Notes: generated by a model from the letters alone, not told the origin. A stretch of DNA of 34,623 bases from Phallusia fumigata (GCA_008931825.1 QXVZ01017783.1:1-34623); one strand, 5' to 3'. Shown: positions 1-10,959, counted from the first letter of the stretch. A program made the numbers and translations.

Positions 1-310
1 ATTTTGAAACAGTAAGATAATATCACAGGCAAATTACTAATGCCCCTGTTTGTCCAAACACTCGGTAATTGTTTACACCAATGCAGAGTTTCCTAGAGCA
101 GGGCTTCCCAAACTTTTTAGTCTGCAACTCTATCTAATTTATTAAAATTTTCTAAAGGCCAAACCCCCGATGATTGACAGCGATAATCAATTGAAAACAT
201 GCATGCTGTTAGGCCATTTTTCCTTGTCAGTATAAATTAACCTTTATCGTTATTTGAGTTTTTAACTTATGTATACAATATGCATCATAGAATGTTGTGT
301 AATTGAGGTC
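1..310. other. non-coding stretch with a hAT-like repeat fragment
   Basis: No exon could be supported here. Positions 99-160 hold a fragment beginning CAGGGCTTCCCAAACTTTTT, which resembles a hAT transposon terminus. Its following bases (TCTGCA..., CTAATTTATTAAAAT) recur at 4468-4520, so the two are copies of one dispersed family. No matching second terminus was found. The missing 5' exons of the TTK gene may lie here or further upstream, but I could not locate them. Confidence 0.4.
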
Positions 311-962
311 TAGGGATGTTCAAAGTAGAATATCGAATCCTAAGGATTCAAATCCAAGCAGATTCGAATCCTAATTTGCCGTTTATATCGGGTAATTGGA
401 ACCGATATTATTTCATCAAAAATGAGCATGGCAATTCGTCAGTCTTTTGTGTGTATGTGAGTAACATTTACAATGCTGTTCGCTCATATAAAATTCCTTT
501 TTGGCAAATTCTAACCCGTGTTCAACATGACTATAAATAATAACATCACACGGGTGCAACAAAATAACGACGATCACAACGATATTCTGCAGCATCAGCA
601 AAAATTCAAAAGCAACGTTGATTGTGCAGCTTGTTTTAGTTGTAGTGGCGTCATGGCGGAAAATAGTAGTTGCCTTACTGGCTTCCCTTTTTGCTTACAA
701 ACGTTGTTAAACTTCACACGTAACTGTAACGACTGCACGTCTGACGTTGTTTAGACGTTTAAAGATAAATCTCACTTGATTACAAGAGACGTTATAGAAA
801 GTAAGAGGTACCTTTAAAAAGTTAAGTAAACATTCATTTATTGTTCTTTTGTTACATTCAATTTTTGTCATTCGCCAAAATTAGTATAAGACATGGATTC
901 GATATTCTAGATTCAAAACAACTATTCTAGAATAGCCAATTATTCTACTTTGAACATCCCTA
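311..962. mobile_element. non-autonomous hAT-type element (652 bp)
   Basis: The element has perfect 22-bp terminal inverted repeats (TIRs): TAGGGATGTTCAAAGTAG... at 311-332 and its reverse complement at 941-962. It is flanked by a perfect 8-bp target-site duplication, TTGAGGTC, at 303-310 and 963-970. An 8-bp TSD with a TAGGG-type terminus is the hAT signature. No transposase frame is visible, so it is a MITE-like passenger. Short open frames inside it are treated as chance. Confidence 0.88.
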
Positions 963-1113
963 TTGAGGTCAGCTAACTGAGTTAGTGCAATGAAATACAT
1001 TTTACTACTATGTATGTGTAAATTAAATTGTTATTTCATACATGAATGTTTTTTGGCTTGCATCTAAAAAGAATTTTATTTCAAGTGGATTTCTGATATC
1101 TATGCCACTTTAG

Positions 1114-4100
1114 ATTCTTTCTTCAAGCAAAAAAGAATATTGATCCAGAAACTTACAGAAGAAGTGAAACTTATGCGAGGATTCTGGCACAGGAAGCACT
1201 TTTTATCAGGTTTGTTTACAGTAACGCACATTACTACTACTTCTATCTTTTTATCTGACCCTGACTGTTACTTGAATGTTTAGTTTAAGCAGCAAACAAG
1301 ATGCTGGAGTTGCTTTTCGCTTCGCAACAGACACTTGCAGACCTGTTCCATTTATTCATGTCGCATTTGCACAGTATGAAGTAGATAGTGGTAAGTTATT
1401 TAATGAACATTGTGAGTAATGAATAGTGGAAACATTATTTTTTTGCCATGGCCATTTGTCATTTATGCTGATTTGTTCCAATTTTTAAAGTTTTAGCTTA
1501 TCTAGTAATTTTATTGATTTTTATTTTCATACCTTGAATATTGTCTGATCCGAAAAAAATACTGTATGTATTTCGGTAATAAACGAGCTGACATCCAAGT
1601 AGCAAAAAATTATGCAAATGGTTAATTTAGATCCATGATAAATGCACAAAAATATTTCTTGAGCCTTTCATCTATCCAAGTGACGTTTCCAAACCAGAGC
1701 CTAAAAATATTTCTGTTTTGAATTTCGCAGGTCGTCCGGAGAAAGCAAAAAAGATATTGGATTTGGGGAAAATGGTTCTTCCAGATTCAAAAGCAATTTG
1801 TGATGCAATAGAGAGGCTAAAATCAAACAATACCAACCTTGGAGTAAAAAATGACCCAATCTTTAATTCATTTGCCTTAAGTAAGTAAGGAGATATAAAT
1901 CTAAAAATAGTTTAAACAAACAAACAAGTAAAATAGTTTTGAACATGTTTTTTGGAACAAAAATCGTAACAATAATGCAGGTCTTATAGGGTTTTCTAAA
2001 GAATATTTTTTACATTTTTCTTGAGTTGTCATGTTTTTTTTTATTGTCAAAGCCTGAGTTTGAATATGTTTTTTTTTGCAGAGGACAATACAAACTCGAT
2101 GTCTAGAGTGAAAGTTGGAAAGTTTGATTTTGGTAATCTATAGTAACTTTCACAATGCTTTCTGTGATAAATTTGTTAACGTTGTTTGCTTACCAGGTGA
2201 TTCCTTGGTGAAAGAGTTTTCATCATCAAAACATTCCCTCACTGATACTTGCATTCAATCTCCAATGAGGTATTTTATGTTTGCAACATAATACTACAAA
2301 TAGTAATCATTTATATACTTGAACTGTTTTTAGACCTGCTCATTTTAAAAGGGAACTAGAAGCTTTAGATTTTCCTGAAAGCCCAAGGTACATTTTGTTA
2401 TTAAGAAATAAGTTAACTTGGGCATTTTGCCGTTATCATTCTGTTTCCTACAGACCTCCAAATCTTGTTCCGACACCAGTTGGGAAAATGAAGACACCAA
2501 TTCAGCAAAACAGGTGATTAGTTTAACAAAACAAAAATTCTGATGCATCTGATTAAACCCGTAATTATGTCAAGATGTCACAGAATGACCGAAATTCCCT
2601 ATTCCCAATCTAAGTATTTGCTAGGGATTGATCAAAACTGTTTTTGTTGAGCACCAAGTATATGATGTAATAGTAAATTGGTTGTCATTTGTTAGTTACC
2701 TTTTTTTAATGTTTTTACTTTTGACTTTATTGAGAAGTTAAGAAAAGGTAAAAACTTTTTGGAGGGAAGAATGCATTTGATGATTCTCGTGTATAACTTG
2801 TTTCAAATAATTGATCATGATAATGCTGGGGTTTGACATATTTTAATTATGCAATGAAATGAACCGACAAAAAATAAGTACCTAATACTGGCTTAGCTGA
2901 GCCCATCTAACTGTATTTTCTTTTATTTTCTAAAATAACTGTTTGTTATTGACAGATCATCTGTTACAAAATCAACGTTTTCATTCGGCATTACCACTCC
3001 ATCTCCTCCAAGGTTTGTACAATCATAGAACTATTAACATTATCCAGTTTATATAGATCAGTGTTTCTCAAACTTTTTTGCCCAAGGACCACTTTATCTT
3101 CGAATTTTTTTCTGAAGACCACCAAACAGAATTCCATTCTAACATGTTATCAAAACAGGCTATTTTATAAACCTGTGCCTAGTTTAAGTCATCTTTTCGT
3201 GGACCATACTTTGGGAATCACTGATATAGATAGATATGGCTTATTAGATTCTGCAAAATGAAATTGTAAAAATAGTTGAGGGGTGCTATAAAAAAAGGTT
3301 GGAAAGCAATGGTCTAGGGATCTTTGTATAATGTTGCATTGTTTTAGGTTGTCATTTTCCGTCACCAAGACGCTTTCTAACAGAAATGGCCATCAAGTGA
3401 AATACCAGCACCAGTCTGCATCGGTGCAAAAGCCAATGATGTCATCAAAATCAAATGGTATGGAATTTCATGTTTAAAAAGTAAATGTTTAAAGGTATTT
3501 TTAAGATAGGACAGAAAACTCTCTTTCCCAATTGAATAGTAGCAATGTATGAGCTTATAATGAGTATTTCATACTGTTTACTTTTAAACAATAAAAAAAT
3601 GGTATCTAATCATAACATCTAATGTTACACTGTGTACATGAGGTGTTACCATTAGCATGCTGAGCAGACCAACAATGATTAACATAAGATGCTGTGTGCT
3701 CTGAGCAGAACAATACTCCTTGTCCATTTGCATTTATTATTTAATAAAAAATGCCTTACTCAAATTTCTATTTCAGGACATAAGTCAGGATCTTTCAACA
3801 AGCCAAGAAGAATACCTTGTGCATTGCAAAGGTAAGTTTGAGCTAATTAAAAATTACTTTTTGTGTTTTGTAACTTAAGAAAAAAATTTACTGCAGTGAA
3901 ATTGATCAAAGCCACCAATCAGAAGAACCAATGGTTTTTCCACTTAATTCTGAAGGTAAATATTGTTTGTTTTTTAAAATTTATCAATAAAATTTCAGTT
4001 TCGCTTTAAAACGCAAATTCTGGCTTTACAGTTGTGGTCAACTAGTTACTAAACTTAAGACAGTAATATGACAAAAGTGCCAACACCCTAAATCAAGAAA

Positions 4101-7100
4101 TGCTAGTTTCCGTTTTTAATTTCGAAGCAGTTGCTGACAACAAAATTGAAAAGTTGTTCCCCACACAAACTGCGCAAGTAGCAACGTCAACAAGTGCACT
4201 GCTAATGACGGCGACTAGTCAGCCTCGGCCAAATATTCCAGCCCATGTAGTGAGCATGTCACCAGCAGTAAGGCACAATTCTCAACCTGCACCCGTATTA
4301 GCCCCGATGTCAACCCCAGAACCACCAACCACCACCAGTTTAATGCCACCACCTTCTTCTCTGCCTGTGGCTAAAGGTATTGTGTGTTTTAGAAATTAGA
4401 CAAATGCTAACTTGTGCAAATTTGTTAGTGTTTTCTGCCAGTCATTGTAACTTGCTGTTACAAAATACTTCTCAAACTTTGTGTCTGCACCCCTTCTAAT
4501 TTATTAAAATATTTCATGGTCACTTATGTTTGGCAGGAATAAACGGTTCTCTACATATATTTTGGGTGCTGTATTGAAAGCATAGCACACAAGAACCTAG
4601 AACAAACAACAAACAAGCATTTAGAAAAAAATATACACTCCCAGGAGATTTTGTAGTTGGGCATAAAAATAAGTTGAAATGTAATAAACATCAGAACTAT
4701 AGCCCAGAGGGGTTAACAACAGTTTCATTACATGCATCGCCCTAATCGACCATTTTCAGGCACTAACGATGTTAACAACATAGATTAGCAGCCAAAGTTG
4801 ATTGAGTACAACCAGAATATTGTTGTGTGGATTTTTTCCCTTTGTTTGTTTCAGAAACAGATGAAATTGCAGCTTGGATGCAGAACGTACAAGTGCTTCG
4901 GATTCACCACAAATCTTACATTGTCATTAAAGTTCTTGGGGAGGGAGGCTCAAGCAAAGTCTTTGAGGTTTTTGATGTTGCAGCGAAACAGATTAAGGCA
5001 GTAAAGCATGTAAGTTTCAATATTTTTGTTTAAACTTTGTAAAAAAACAAATGTTACAAGTGTGAGTAAAAAATTTTTGCTTCTTTTTAGGGGGGCCCGC
5101 AAAGTTTTATTGCTTTGCCATAAAACTGATGGACTTTTAGTTTTGAACTTCTAGTTATACGGTTAATTTGTTTTTATTTCCATAACCTAATCTGGTTTAT
5201 GCACAGCTAGCTAGATACATACCGTATTTACTCGATCGTAAGCCGCATGTTGTGTGGTTAAAAAAATTAAAGTAAGCCGCCCTCGATTGCAAGCCACATT
5301 TTGTGTGTTCATGTGGTATAATACTTCTTTCTATTGCTACATAGTAGAACTATTTGTGAACAATTGTTAGTCAGGCAAATAACTGTACGCAGCAGAACAT
5401 ACGTTGACGTCATAGGCGTCGATTTTTAGCAAATTGTTTTTCGTGTGAGGTGGCGAACTGATTAAATCCAAGCGGTGTGACACGTGATCAAATTACTTAA
5501 CGTACGCCTTTTGGTTCGTAGCGTCATTACACTATCTGTCATCGCAAACAATATCAGTGCATACAGCGCAAAAGACGTGTAAAATGGGACTTCATCCTGC
5601 ATTGCTTAACAAATAAACAGCTCGCCTCGCACGTGTTTGGTGTCAACAAGTCTTCAGAAAATCCTTGTGTCGGCACAAGCAATATATGTTTTGAAAGCAA
5701 GAATATAATAATGAATCCAGAAAAATTCTGGGGTGGCAGCATAGACTTTTTATTATAGCTGCCACCCCAGAAATTTTCAATGGGGGTGGTTGCCACCACT
5801 GCCACCCCGGGAATCGACGCCTATGGTTGACGTGTAATGTATACATGCGAAAGCATAAATTTTATCAAAACGCACAGCAGCCCAAAAAATCGGCAGGACA
5901 TTAAAAAAGTAAACCACCCTCATTTGTAAGCCGCAGAAACGGCAGGTTAAAAAACTTTAAAAGCCGCAGCTTACAATCAAATAATTACAGTATGATACCA
6001 TGTGCAGTCTTATCAAAACACGAAAAAGCTAACTGAACAATTAAGGCACACTACTTAGAATTTAATCAGCATTATTTTTGTTCAAGATGATTTGCTTACA
6101 ATTGCTTTTTTATGAAATATATACTACAGTTATTTCTTGGTTTTAATTTTTTAATCTGTTGTGATTATAGTTTCTCGAGAACGGTTTTAACAGATCGGAA
6201 AAGTGTTTGTTGAACACATTTTTTTGTCCACAGGTAAAATTAAAAAATTGTGATGCCGCAGTTAAACGAGGTTTTCTTGATGAAGTGAAATTCCTGGAGC
6301 AACTCAGAAACAATCCACACATTGTTCACCTTTATACATAGTAAGTTACAGCAGGTGACTGATCTTCATGCAGTCTTTGTGCAACCTTGTCATTACATGC
6401 CCCTATCCTATTTTACGTTTTCAGTGAATTAAGTGGGGATGACTTGTATCTAGTCATGGAGTGTGGATCAACTGATTTGTCGAAATCTCTTAAAAGGAAC
6501 AACAGTAAACTTGAACCATACGAAGTCTGGTATTTCTGGAAAAAAATGTTGGCAGCTCTAAATACAGTTCATCAACATGGTAAACTGCCAATGCCCATGA
6601 CAGTGTTTTTCAACCGTTTTTTCTTACAATGTTTTGAAAAAGTCTCGTTGCGCTCATTTCATCAGCATGGCAAGCTTTCCTGATTTTAACTTATTGTTAC
6701 CTAACCATGCATTAATTTCAACTAACAGTTTGTTCCAATAACTTGCTGTTGAATGCAATCAACAAGTTTGTTAATTATTATTCTTGGGAATATTAATTGG
6801 GATTCTATCACTTTCACCTAGTTACCCATTTGCAAAGTGTTATACTGCCTGGCCTAGGCCATAACTATTTCATATTCTTTAGCAAAAAAATGTTTTAAAA
6901 ATTACATATACACTTGGTGACCTTCAAAAAATGTAATGTGAACTTGATATTGACACAATACAAACATGATCAATCAATATGTTCCAGGTATTATCCATCT
7001 TGATTTGAAACCAGCCAACTTTCTAATTGTAAAAGGAACACTCAAACTGATCGACTTTGGAATTGCAAACACAATACAGTCTGACGTGACCAGTGTTTTT

Positions 7101-7972
7101 AAAGACACAATGGTAATGATGTGTTGAAAATCTAATTTTCTTATTATAGTTCTCATGTAAATCTAAGTAAGTGTTGATCAAAAAAGGTAACAACAGTGTT
7201 TACCAAAATAAAGGCAAAACTTCCTGGTGACAGCTTTTTATCAAACTATACATATTGATAAAGTCTTACACTTTCCATTTAGGTTGGAACACTGAACTAT
7301 ATGGCTCCAGAAGCAATAGTTGATATGTCTGCTGGCATGGATGGCAATGACTCAAAGTTTAAGGTAAAAAACTACTTTTTGTAAACCAGGGGTCGGCAAC
7401 TTTTGATGATGTCACATCTTAATGTTTCTGTATTTAGTAGGCTAATCGTCACAATTAGTAAAAGGCTGATGAACATATACTCTCTGTTGTTCTTTGCTGC
7501 AGATGCACAGCATTAAGCGATAAAAAACGTTCAACTTTGCTGTGTCATAGATAATCACCTTGTATGTGACCTGTGACCGATCCTGGTGTAGATTGTAACA
7601 TTTCGTTACCATGATAACTTTAAAATTATTGTTTGATGTGTTAGATAAGTCCCCGGGCCGACGTTTGGTCACTTGGTTGCATTTTGTATTTAATGATGTA
7701 CGGCAGAACACCATTCCAACATATTAACCACCAACTTCGAAAACTAGCTGCTATCACTAACCCAAACACAAGGTAAGTGATGTATTGTTGAATCCTGTAA
7801 TTCAGTGTCAGTTGATGTATAATGCACTTTACAGTAAAACTATCATTTTTTTCTTTTTAGGATTGAATTTCCCCAATACAGTGACAAGCGCCTTGTACAA
7901 ATTGTTCAAAGTTGTTTGATGCGAGATCCAAAGAAAAGGCCAACCGTTGAACAATTAATTAAATACTCATGA
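1114..7972 (+). CDS. TTK: dual-specificity spindle-checkpoint kinase TTK/MPS1 (N-terminus missing)
   Basis: Mps1 acts at kinetochores in the spindle assembly checkpoint. Nineteen exons join in frame (659 residues plus stop TGA 7970-7972): 1114-1209, 1284-1390, 1731-1880, 2082-2132, 2197-2269, 2334-2387, 2454-2513, 2956-3012, 3348-3457, 3777-3831, 3897-3955, 4131-4376, 4855-5009, 6234-6340, 6425-6579, 6988-7112, 7283-7363, 7645-7772, 7861-7972. The first three exons match the Mps1 TPR region ([11 protein letters not shown]). A Ser/Thr/Pro-rich linker follows. The kinase domain, about residues 388-655 of this fragment, has the Gly loop [10 protein letters not shown], the lysine in AVKH, helix-C Glu in [15 protein letters not shown], catalytic [16 protein letters not shown], the P+1 loop [10 protein letters not shown] and DVWSLGC. 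The first exon starts in the middle of a codon, so upstream exons are missing. The protein ends soon after the kinase fold, without a long tail. Confidence 0.96.
3059..3223. mobile_element. short hAT-type MITE in a TTK intron (165 bp)
   Basis: The ends are CAGTGTTTCTCAAACTTTTT on the left and ...TTTGGGAATCACTG on the right, which are inverted and imperfectly matched. GGACCAC/GTGGACC lies inside both ends. A perfect 8-bp TSD, ATATAGAT, sits at 3051-3058 and 3224-3231. CAGTG...CACTG termini and 8-bp duplications are hAT features. It lies between the exons ending 3012 and starting 3348. Confidence 0.85.
4468..4525. repeat. second copy of the repeat seen at 99-160
   Basis: CTTCTCAAACTTTGTGTCTGC followed by CTAATTTATTAAAATATTTC parallels 105-155. 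It is hAT-terminus-like, but its partner end and duplication were not found. It is intronic in TTK. Confidence 0.45.
5222..5990. mobile_element. TA-flanked DNA transposon (Tc1/mariner-like MITE), interrupted
   Basis: The left end CCGTATTTACTCGATCGTAA and the right end, reverse-complemented as CTGTAATTATTTGATTGTAA, form long imperfect TIRs. Both continue into GC-rich GTAAGC-GC and then TTAAAAAA tracts. TA dinucleotides flank the element at 5220-5221 and 5991-5992, matching a TA-target superfamily. Subterminal GTAAGCCGC-like motifs repeat within each arm. A second element (5411-5825) is nested inside it. It sits in the largest TTK intron. Confidence 0.75.
5411..5825. mobile_element. hAT-type element nested inside the 5222-5990 transposon
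   Basis: The termini are CATAGGCGTCGATT on the left and AATCGACGCCTATG on the right. A perfect 8-bp TSD, GTTGACGT, lies at 5403-5410 and 5826-5833. Inside, TTCTGGGGTGGCAGC and GCTGCCACCCCAGAA form a perfect inverted pair around 5724-5773. The nesting order shows that this hAT insertion is younger than its host element. Confidence 0.85.
7387..7400. repeat. isolated hAT terminus-like motif
   Basis: CAGGGGTCGGCAAC is a typical hAT terminal sequence. It lies in the TTK intron between 7363 and 7645. No inverted partner or 8-bp duplication was found within that intron, so it is probably a relic. Similar single ends occur near 6609 (CAGTGTTTTTCAACC) and 5091 (GGGGGGCCCGCAAAG). Confidence 0.35.
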
Positions 7973-8202
7973 CACAAAACCTGCCAGAATTTAGTTTTAT
8001 GCAGTATCGCATTTTTATATTTCATCTTAAGGTTCCCCTACAGGTTTTTAGTGCAAAAGCTTTGGTGTTTTATTACGTTAAAGGACAAGAATCAGTCTTT
8101 ATCACAATATTATTACACACAAACATCTTGGCATAACAAATTAGCAAAAATGCCAATCTTTGTGTACACAAATCATGTTGTTGATTTCAAAACATTGTCT
8201 GG
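7973..8202. other. shared 3' region between convergent TTK and C1orf131-like genes
   Basis: The stop codons of the two convergent genes are 230 bp apart. The plus strand of this spacer has no AATAAA or ATTAAA for TTK; the next plus-strand AATAAA is near 8455, beyond the neighbour's last exon. TTK may therefore use a variant signal, or its 3' UTR overlaps the neighbouring gene in antisense. Confidence 0.6.
8068..8073 (-). terminator. poly(A) signal AATAAA of the C1orf131-like gene
   Basis: TTTATT on the plus strand gives AATAAA on the minus strand, about 130 bp downstream of the stop codon at 8203. Confidence 0.6.
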
Positions 8203-9564
8203 TTACTTTCTTTTGACTGATTTTATGTCAAAACTAGATACTTTAAGGACCCCGTTTTTAAAACTGCCCACTTGTCCAAATGTTTTAGTTTTAACCGAAT
8301 CCTGCCAAAAGACAGTCTTGGATTTTGATTTTTGTTTCTTTTTCTTGGTCTTTTGAGTTGCATCATTCTCCCGTGCAGACTCTTCTTCCAATTTTTGTTT
8401 CTTTCTTTCCTCTATTAAAACCTAAGCACAAAACAAAAACCCTTGTTTGAGGTCGAATAAAATTTTAAATCAGAGGAAATGTGGGTCAAGTGCTTGACCT
8501 TGAAACCACTCGTAACAGGGAAATTTGCTGATACTGAGATGAAAGAAGCATCAGACATAGACAGTGAGAATTGTTTGTTTTTGATTTTGGTGAGTTGAAC
8601 CATGATGGGAAAAAGTGGGGAAATGGGGAAGCTCTATCCCGGGAAATTGGTCTTACTTGCGGGAAATTTTTTTGCTGTTTATGTAACATCTATTAGTTTA
8701 ATATTCCTGTTACGCATAAGAACTTGAGTGATTTGCCGAAAATTGACAGGAAATTTTTATTGGCTTCCCGGGAAATTTGCACTTTTTCTAACCCTGAGTT
8801 GAACAACGATTTTTTATTCTTTGTAAATTAAACAAATAAGAAACATGTGCCCCAAGAAAAAGGGAATTTTTGGGTTCTGAAGCATAGTTTTTCTCACTTT
8901 TGTTTGCTACAATCAAGTTTGCTGATACCATGAACAATTGAGCAGTCATTTTCAACACAAAAACTGACGTGACATGGTAGGAGAATTGATTTGTGAAGTT
9001 TGATGATTGCAAAAACTATTTGTTGCACTTCTCAAACCTATAATTCAAGTAAAAATTAAAGCAGCTTTGCTGTTAAAGGGCTTTGGCAAAAAAACAAATG
9101 TCTCGACTAACATATAAAACACAGAAACCTACTTTGTAATTAACAAACTGTCTCTTTTTTGGTTTTGCACCGAGTTTAATCGCTCGTTCTGCTTCCAACT
9201 TTCGCTTCTCTTCTTTCGAATATCCTTCAAGGCCAAACGCAGTAACATCCCATTGCAGTTTATTCAACAACTTTTGGGGCTTTAATCTTGTCAGATCAGC
9301 ATCGGTTGTGGCTTCTTCTTGATCTTTTGCCTCCGAAATCTTGCTTTTATTAGGTTTGTGTCGCTTAAAAACAACAACTTCCACTTTTCGGGGAGCCTTA
9401 ACTTCTGGCGATACGGATTTTTCTTCAACCAAATGTTGTTTAACTTTTGCTTGATGTTTGACTCTCTTTTTAGCATCTTTGTTTTTACTTGGAATATTTC
9501 GCGTTTCTGTATTTCGTAACTGCGAAAGATAGAATTCTTTGAGCTCGTCATCCATGGAGCTCAT
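8203..9564 (-). CDS. C1orf131: C1orf131-like nucleolar ribosome-biogenesis protein (DUF4602)
   Basis: There are two exons on the minus strand: 9564-9133 (144 codons) and 8421-8203 (72 codons plus stop), giving 216 residues. The exon 1 end (ERAIKLGAKPKKRQFVNYK) and exon 2 (V-L-I-E-E-R-K-K, a K-rich run, then FGQVGSFKNGVLKVSSFDIK) match vertebrate C1orf131 in order and spacing. The human protein is a small-subunit processome component related to yeast Faf1; that role is carried over by homology. Donor AAA|GTAGGT and acceptor GCTTAG|G keep phase 0. The start chosen is MSSMDDELKEFY. The frame stays open to an ATG at 9714, so a longer N-terminus is possible. The very basic, Lys-rich composition suits an RNA-bound nucleolar factor. 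The intron carries a hAT-type MITE. Confidence 0.88.
8601..8796. mobile_element. hAT-type MITE in the C1orf131-like intron (196 bp)
   Basis: The left end CATGATGGGAAAAAGTG and the right end, reverse-complemented as CAGGGTTAGAAAAAGTG, are matching imperfect TIRs. The perfect 8-bp TSD AGTTGAAC lies at 8593-8600 and 8797-8804. Inside, the motif TCCCGGGAAATT is repeated. No coding capacity. Confidence 0.82.
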
Positions 9565-10027
9565 CCTCACATCTGCAATCTCTATGTCGCAAAAATACAA
9601 TTTAACCAGCTCACTTTTCCTATCGACCAATGAGTATCTTGTGTAGGGTGAAGTCCCATGTGGAGATCGATATAGAAACTTTACATTTCGTACGATTTCT
9701 ATGGTAAGAATCAACTACCAAGGCCAACGTGACGCATTATTTTGAGCGCAAACATATTTTACCTTGCTTTTTTTATCTTCAGACCAAACACGAAGTTTGA
9801 TTCAGAAATTGAACGGTGTTAAAGAAACATATAACGGTGTTTGTTTTGAGCATTGTAGCGTTTGTAACTTTGATATCATCTCGAAAATTATGGAAAAGAC
9901 GTGTCGGCATCTCAACTTCGACTCTCTAAACCCAATTTTTGACAGTGATTTTCAAAATGAGAGATCACACTCAAATAAATGTCGCCTTTGTGGATCTAGT
10001 TAAGGCCAAAGACTCAAAAACATTGAT
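9565..10027. other. C1orf131 upstream region and distal 3' flank of peptide gene A
   Basis: No confident gene. The block around 9930-10010 (CCCAATTTTTGACAGTGATT..., CACTCAAATAAATG..., TTTGTGGA) aligns loosely with 12375-12450 (CCCAACTTTCGACAATGATC..., CACTCAAATGAAATT..., TTTGTGGA). It is therefore part of the duplicated unit that also carries the two peptide genes. A short Cys-containing open frame at 9764-10003 is not conserved as a frame in the second unit and is not called. Confidence 0.5.
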
Positions 10028-10033
10028 TTTATT
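10028..10033 (-). terminator. poly(A) signal AATAAA of peptide gene A
   Basis: AATAAA on the minus strand, about 100 bp past the peptide A stop codon. The paralogue has one at a comparable place, 12477-12482. Confidence 0.65.
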
Positions 10034-10134
10034 TCTTTGTTTTCTGTATTTGTTCAAGATATCAGTGCGAATCAAAAATTTAAAATAATGATTTTGTAGA
10101 ATCCTGTTTGCAGCTGCCTCGATTTGTTTGTACT

Positions 10135-10542
10135 TTAATCTTCTCGATCATCTATATCTTTCATCATGTCAACCATCATCAGAATTCTTTCCATCAGATC
10201 TGAAAAAGTTTTTTCACGTTAAATTTCGGAAAATAACTTTAATTAGGTTTCCTTAAACTGACGGCTTGAGTTTGAACTAAACTTCTTTCTCCAAATTCAA
10301 TAAATTTATTGTCTTTTGAGGCAAAAACACTTCTTTAAAAATTTCGTTGCTAGAAAACATTGCATAAAAATACTTTAGTTCTTACCTCCATGTGTTCGCT
10401 TGTGCCACTTAATTTGTTCAAGGACAAAGTCTGGGATTGGATGAGGAAATGCAGGCGCGACTGGTAGACTAGTTGAACCTGGTTTATATCCACTTGCAGC
10501 CGAGAGGCCAACCAGGGCACAGAGCAGCAGTATCTTGATCAT
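10135..10542 (-). CDS. small secreted peptide precursor A (tandem family, 73 aa)
   Basis: Exon 1 is 10542-10386 (52 codons plus 1 nt) and exon 2 is 10199-10135 (stop TAA), with GGAG|GTAAG and TTTTTCAG|AT splice sites in phase 1. The N-terminus MIKILLLCALVGLSAA is a clear signal peptide, with cleavage likely near residues 16-18. The middle (residues 19-52) is Pro-rich and contains the basic pair K48-R49 in IKWHKRTHG. The C-terminus DLMERILMMVDMMKDIDDR is acidic and potentially a helix. The paralogue B shares the signal peptide, intron position and phase, and 15 of the last 21 residues, which shows this is a real gene. I do not recognise the family. A secreted peptide precursor cleaved at KR is a reasonable inference but unproven. 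Confidence 0.85.
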
Positions 10543-10619
10543 TTTCGTAATCTGTCAGGTCTGTAAATGTATCAGAGTTATTTTTTCATCATGCTAAGAT
10601 CTAGCACTCCGGATCCTAC

Positions 10620-10625
10620 TTTATA
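10620..10625 (-). promoter_or_regulatory. TATA box of peptide gene A
   Basis: TATAAA (minus strand, in CAATATAAAG) lies about 80 bp before the ATG at 10542. The paralogue has a TATA-like box at nearly the same distance. Between box and ATG the two genes share GAAAAAATAAC and a GAAAATG start context. An imperfect inverted repeat (GACGAGATTAC / GTAATCCCGTC) lies just upstream at about 10633-10680. Confidence 0.6.
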
Positions 10626-10959
10626 TTGACACTGACGAGATTACTTCTATTTTTTTTAATCGAAGAAGGGTAATCCCGTCAAAACGCAGTTTAGAAATAA
10701 TTAGAGTTCATCAAAAATTCATTGGCTTAAATAGTTCTCAATATAGGACATTCTGCTAATAACGAAATAAGTTAATTATTGCCGAAACGTTTAACAAATA
10801 AATAAAAACGGCTCGACTTGTTATACAATTTACAATACCCTTCCCATAAACGCTTTACGGAACCAAAATCAACTTGTAAACTCTGTAGTTTTCCTTCGAC
10901 AGTTCACTGCAGCTAACTGTTTGGAAATGTTTAATTGTTGATGTCATCCCCTATCAACG

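Noticed and set aside
316-754. Two short plus-strand frames near the left edge
   Set aside because: Both lie within the 311-962 hAT MITE and show no transposase features.
7387-7644. Complete hAT element in the TTK intron
   Set aside because: Only the CAGGGGTCGGCAAC end is seen; no inverted partner or 8-bp duplication.
9764-10003. Plus-strand 79-codon frame with several Cys (CFEHCSVC ... CRLCG)
   Set aside because: It overlaps the duplicated 3' flank of peptide gene A. The equivalent sequence in the second unit does not preserve the frame, and it has no recognised family.
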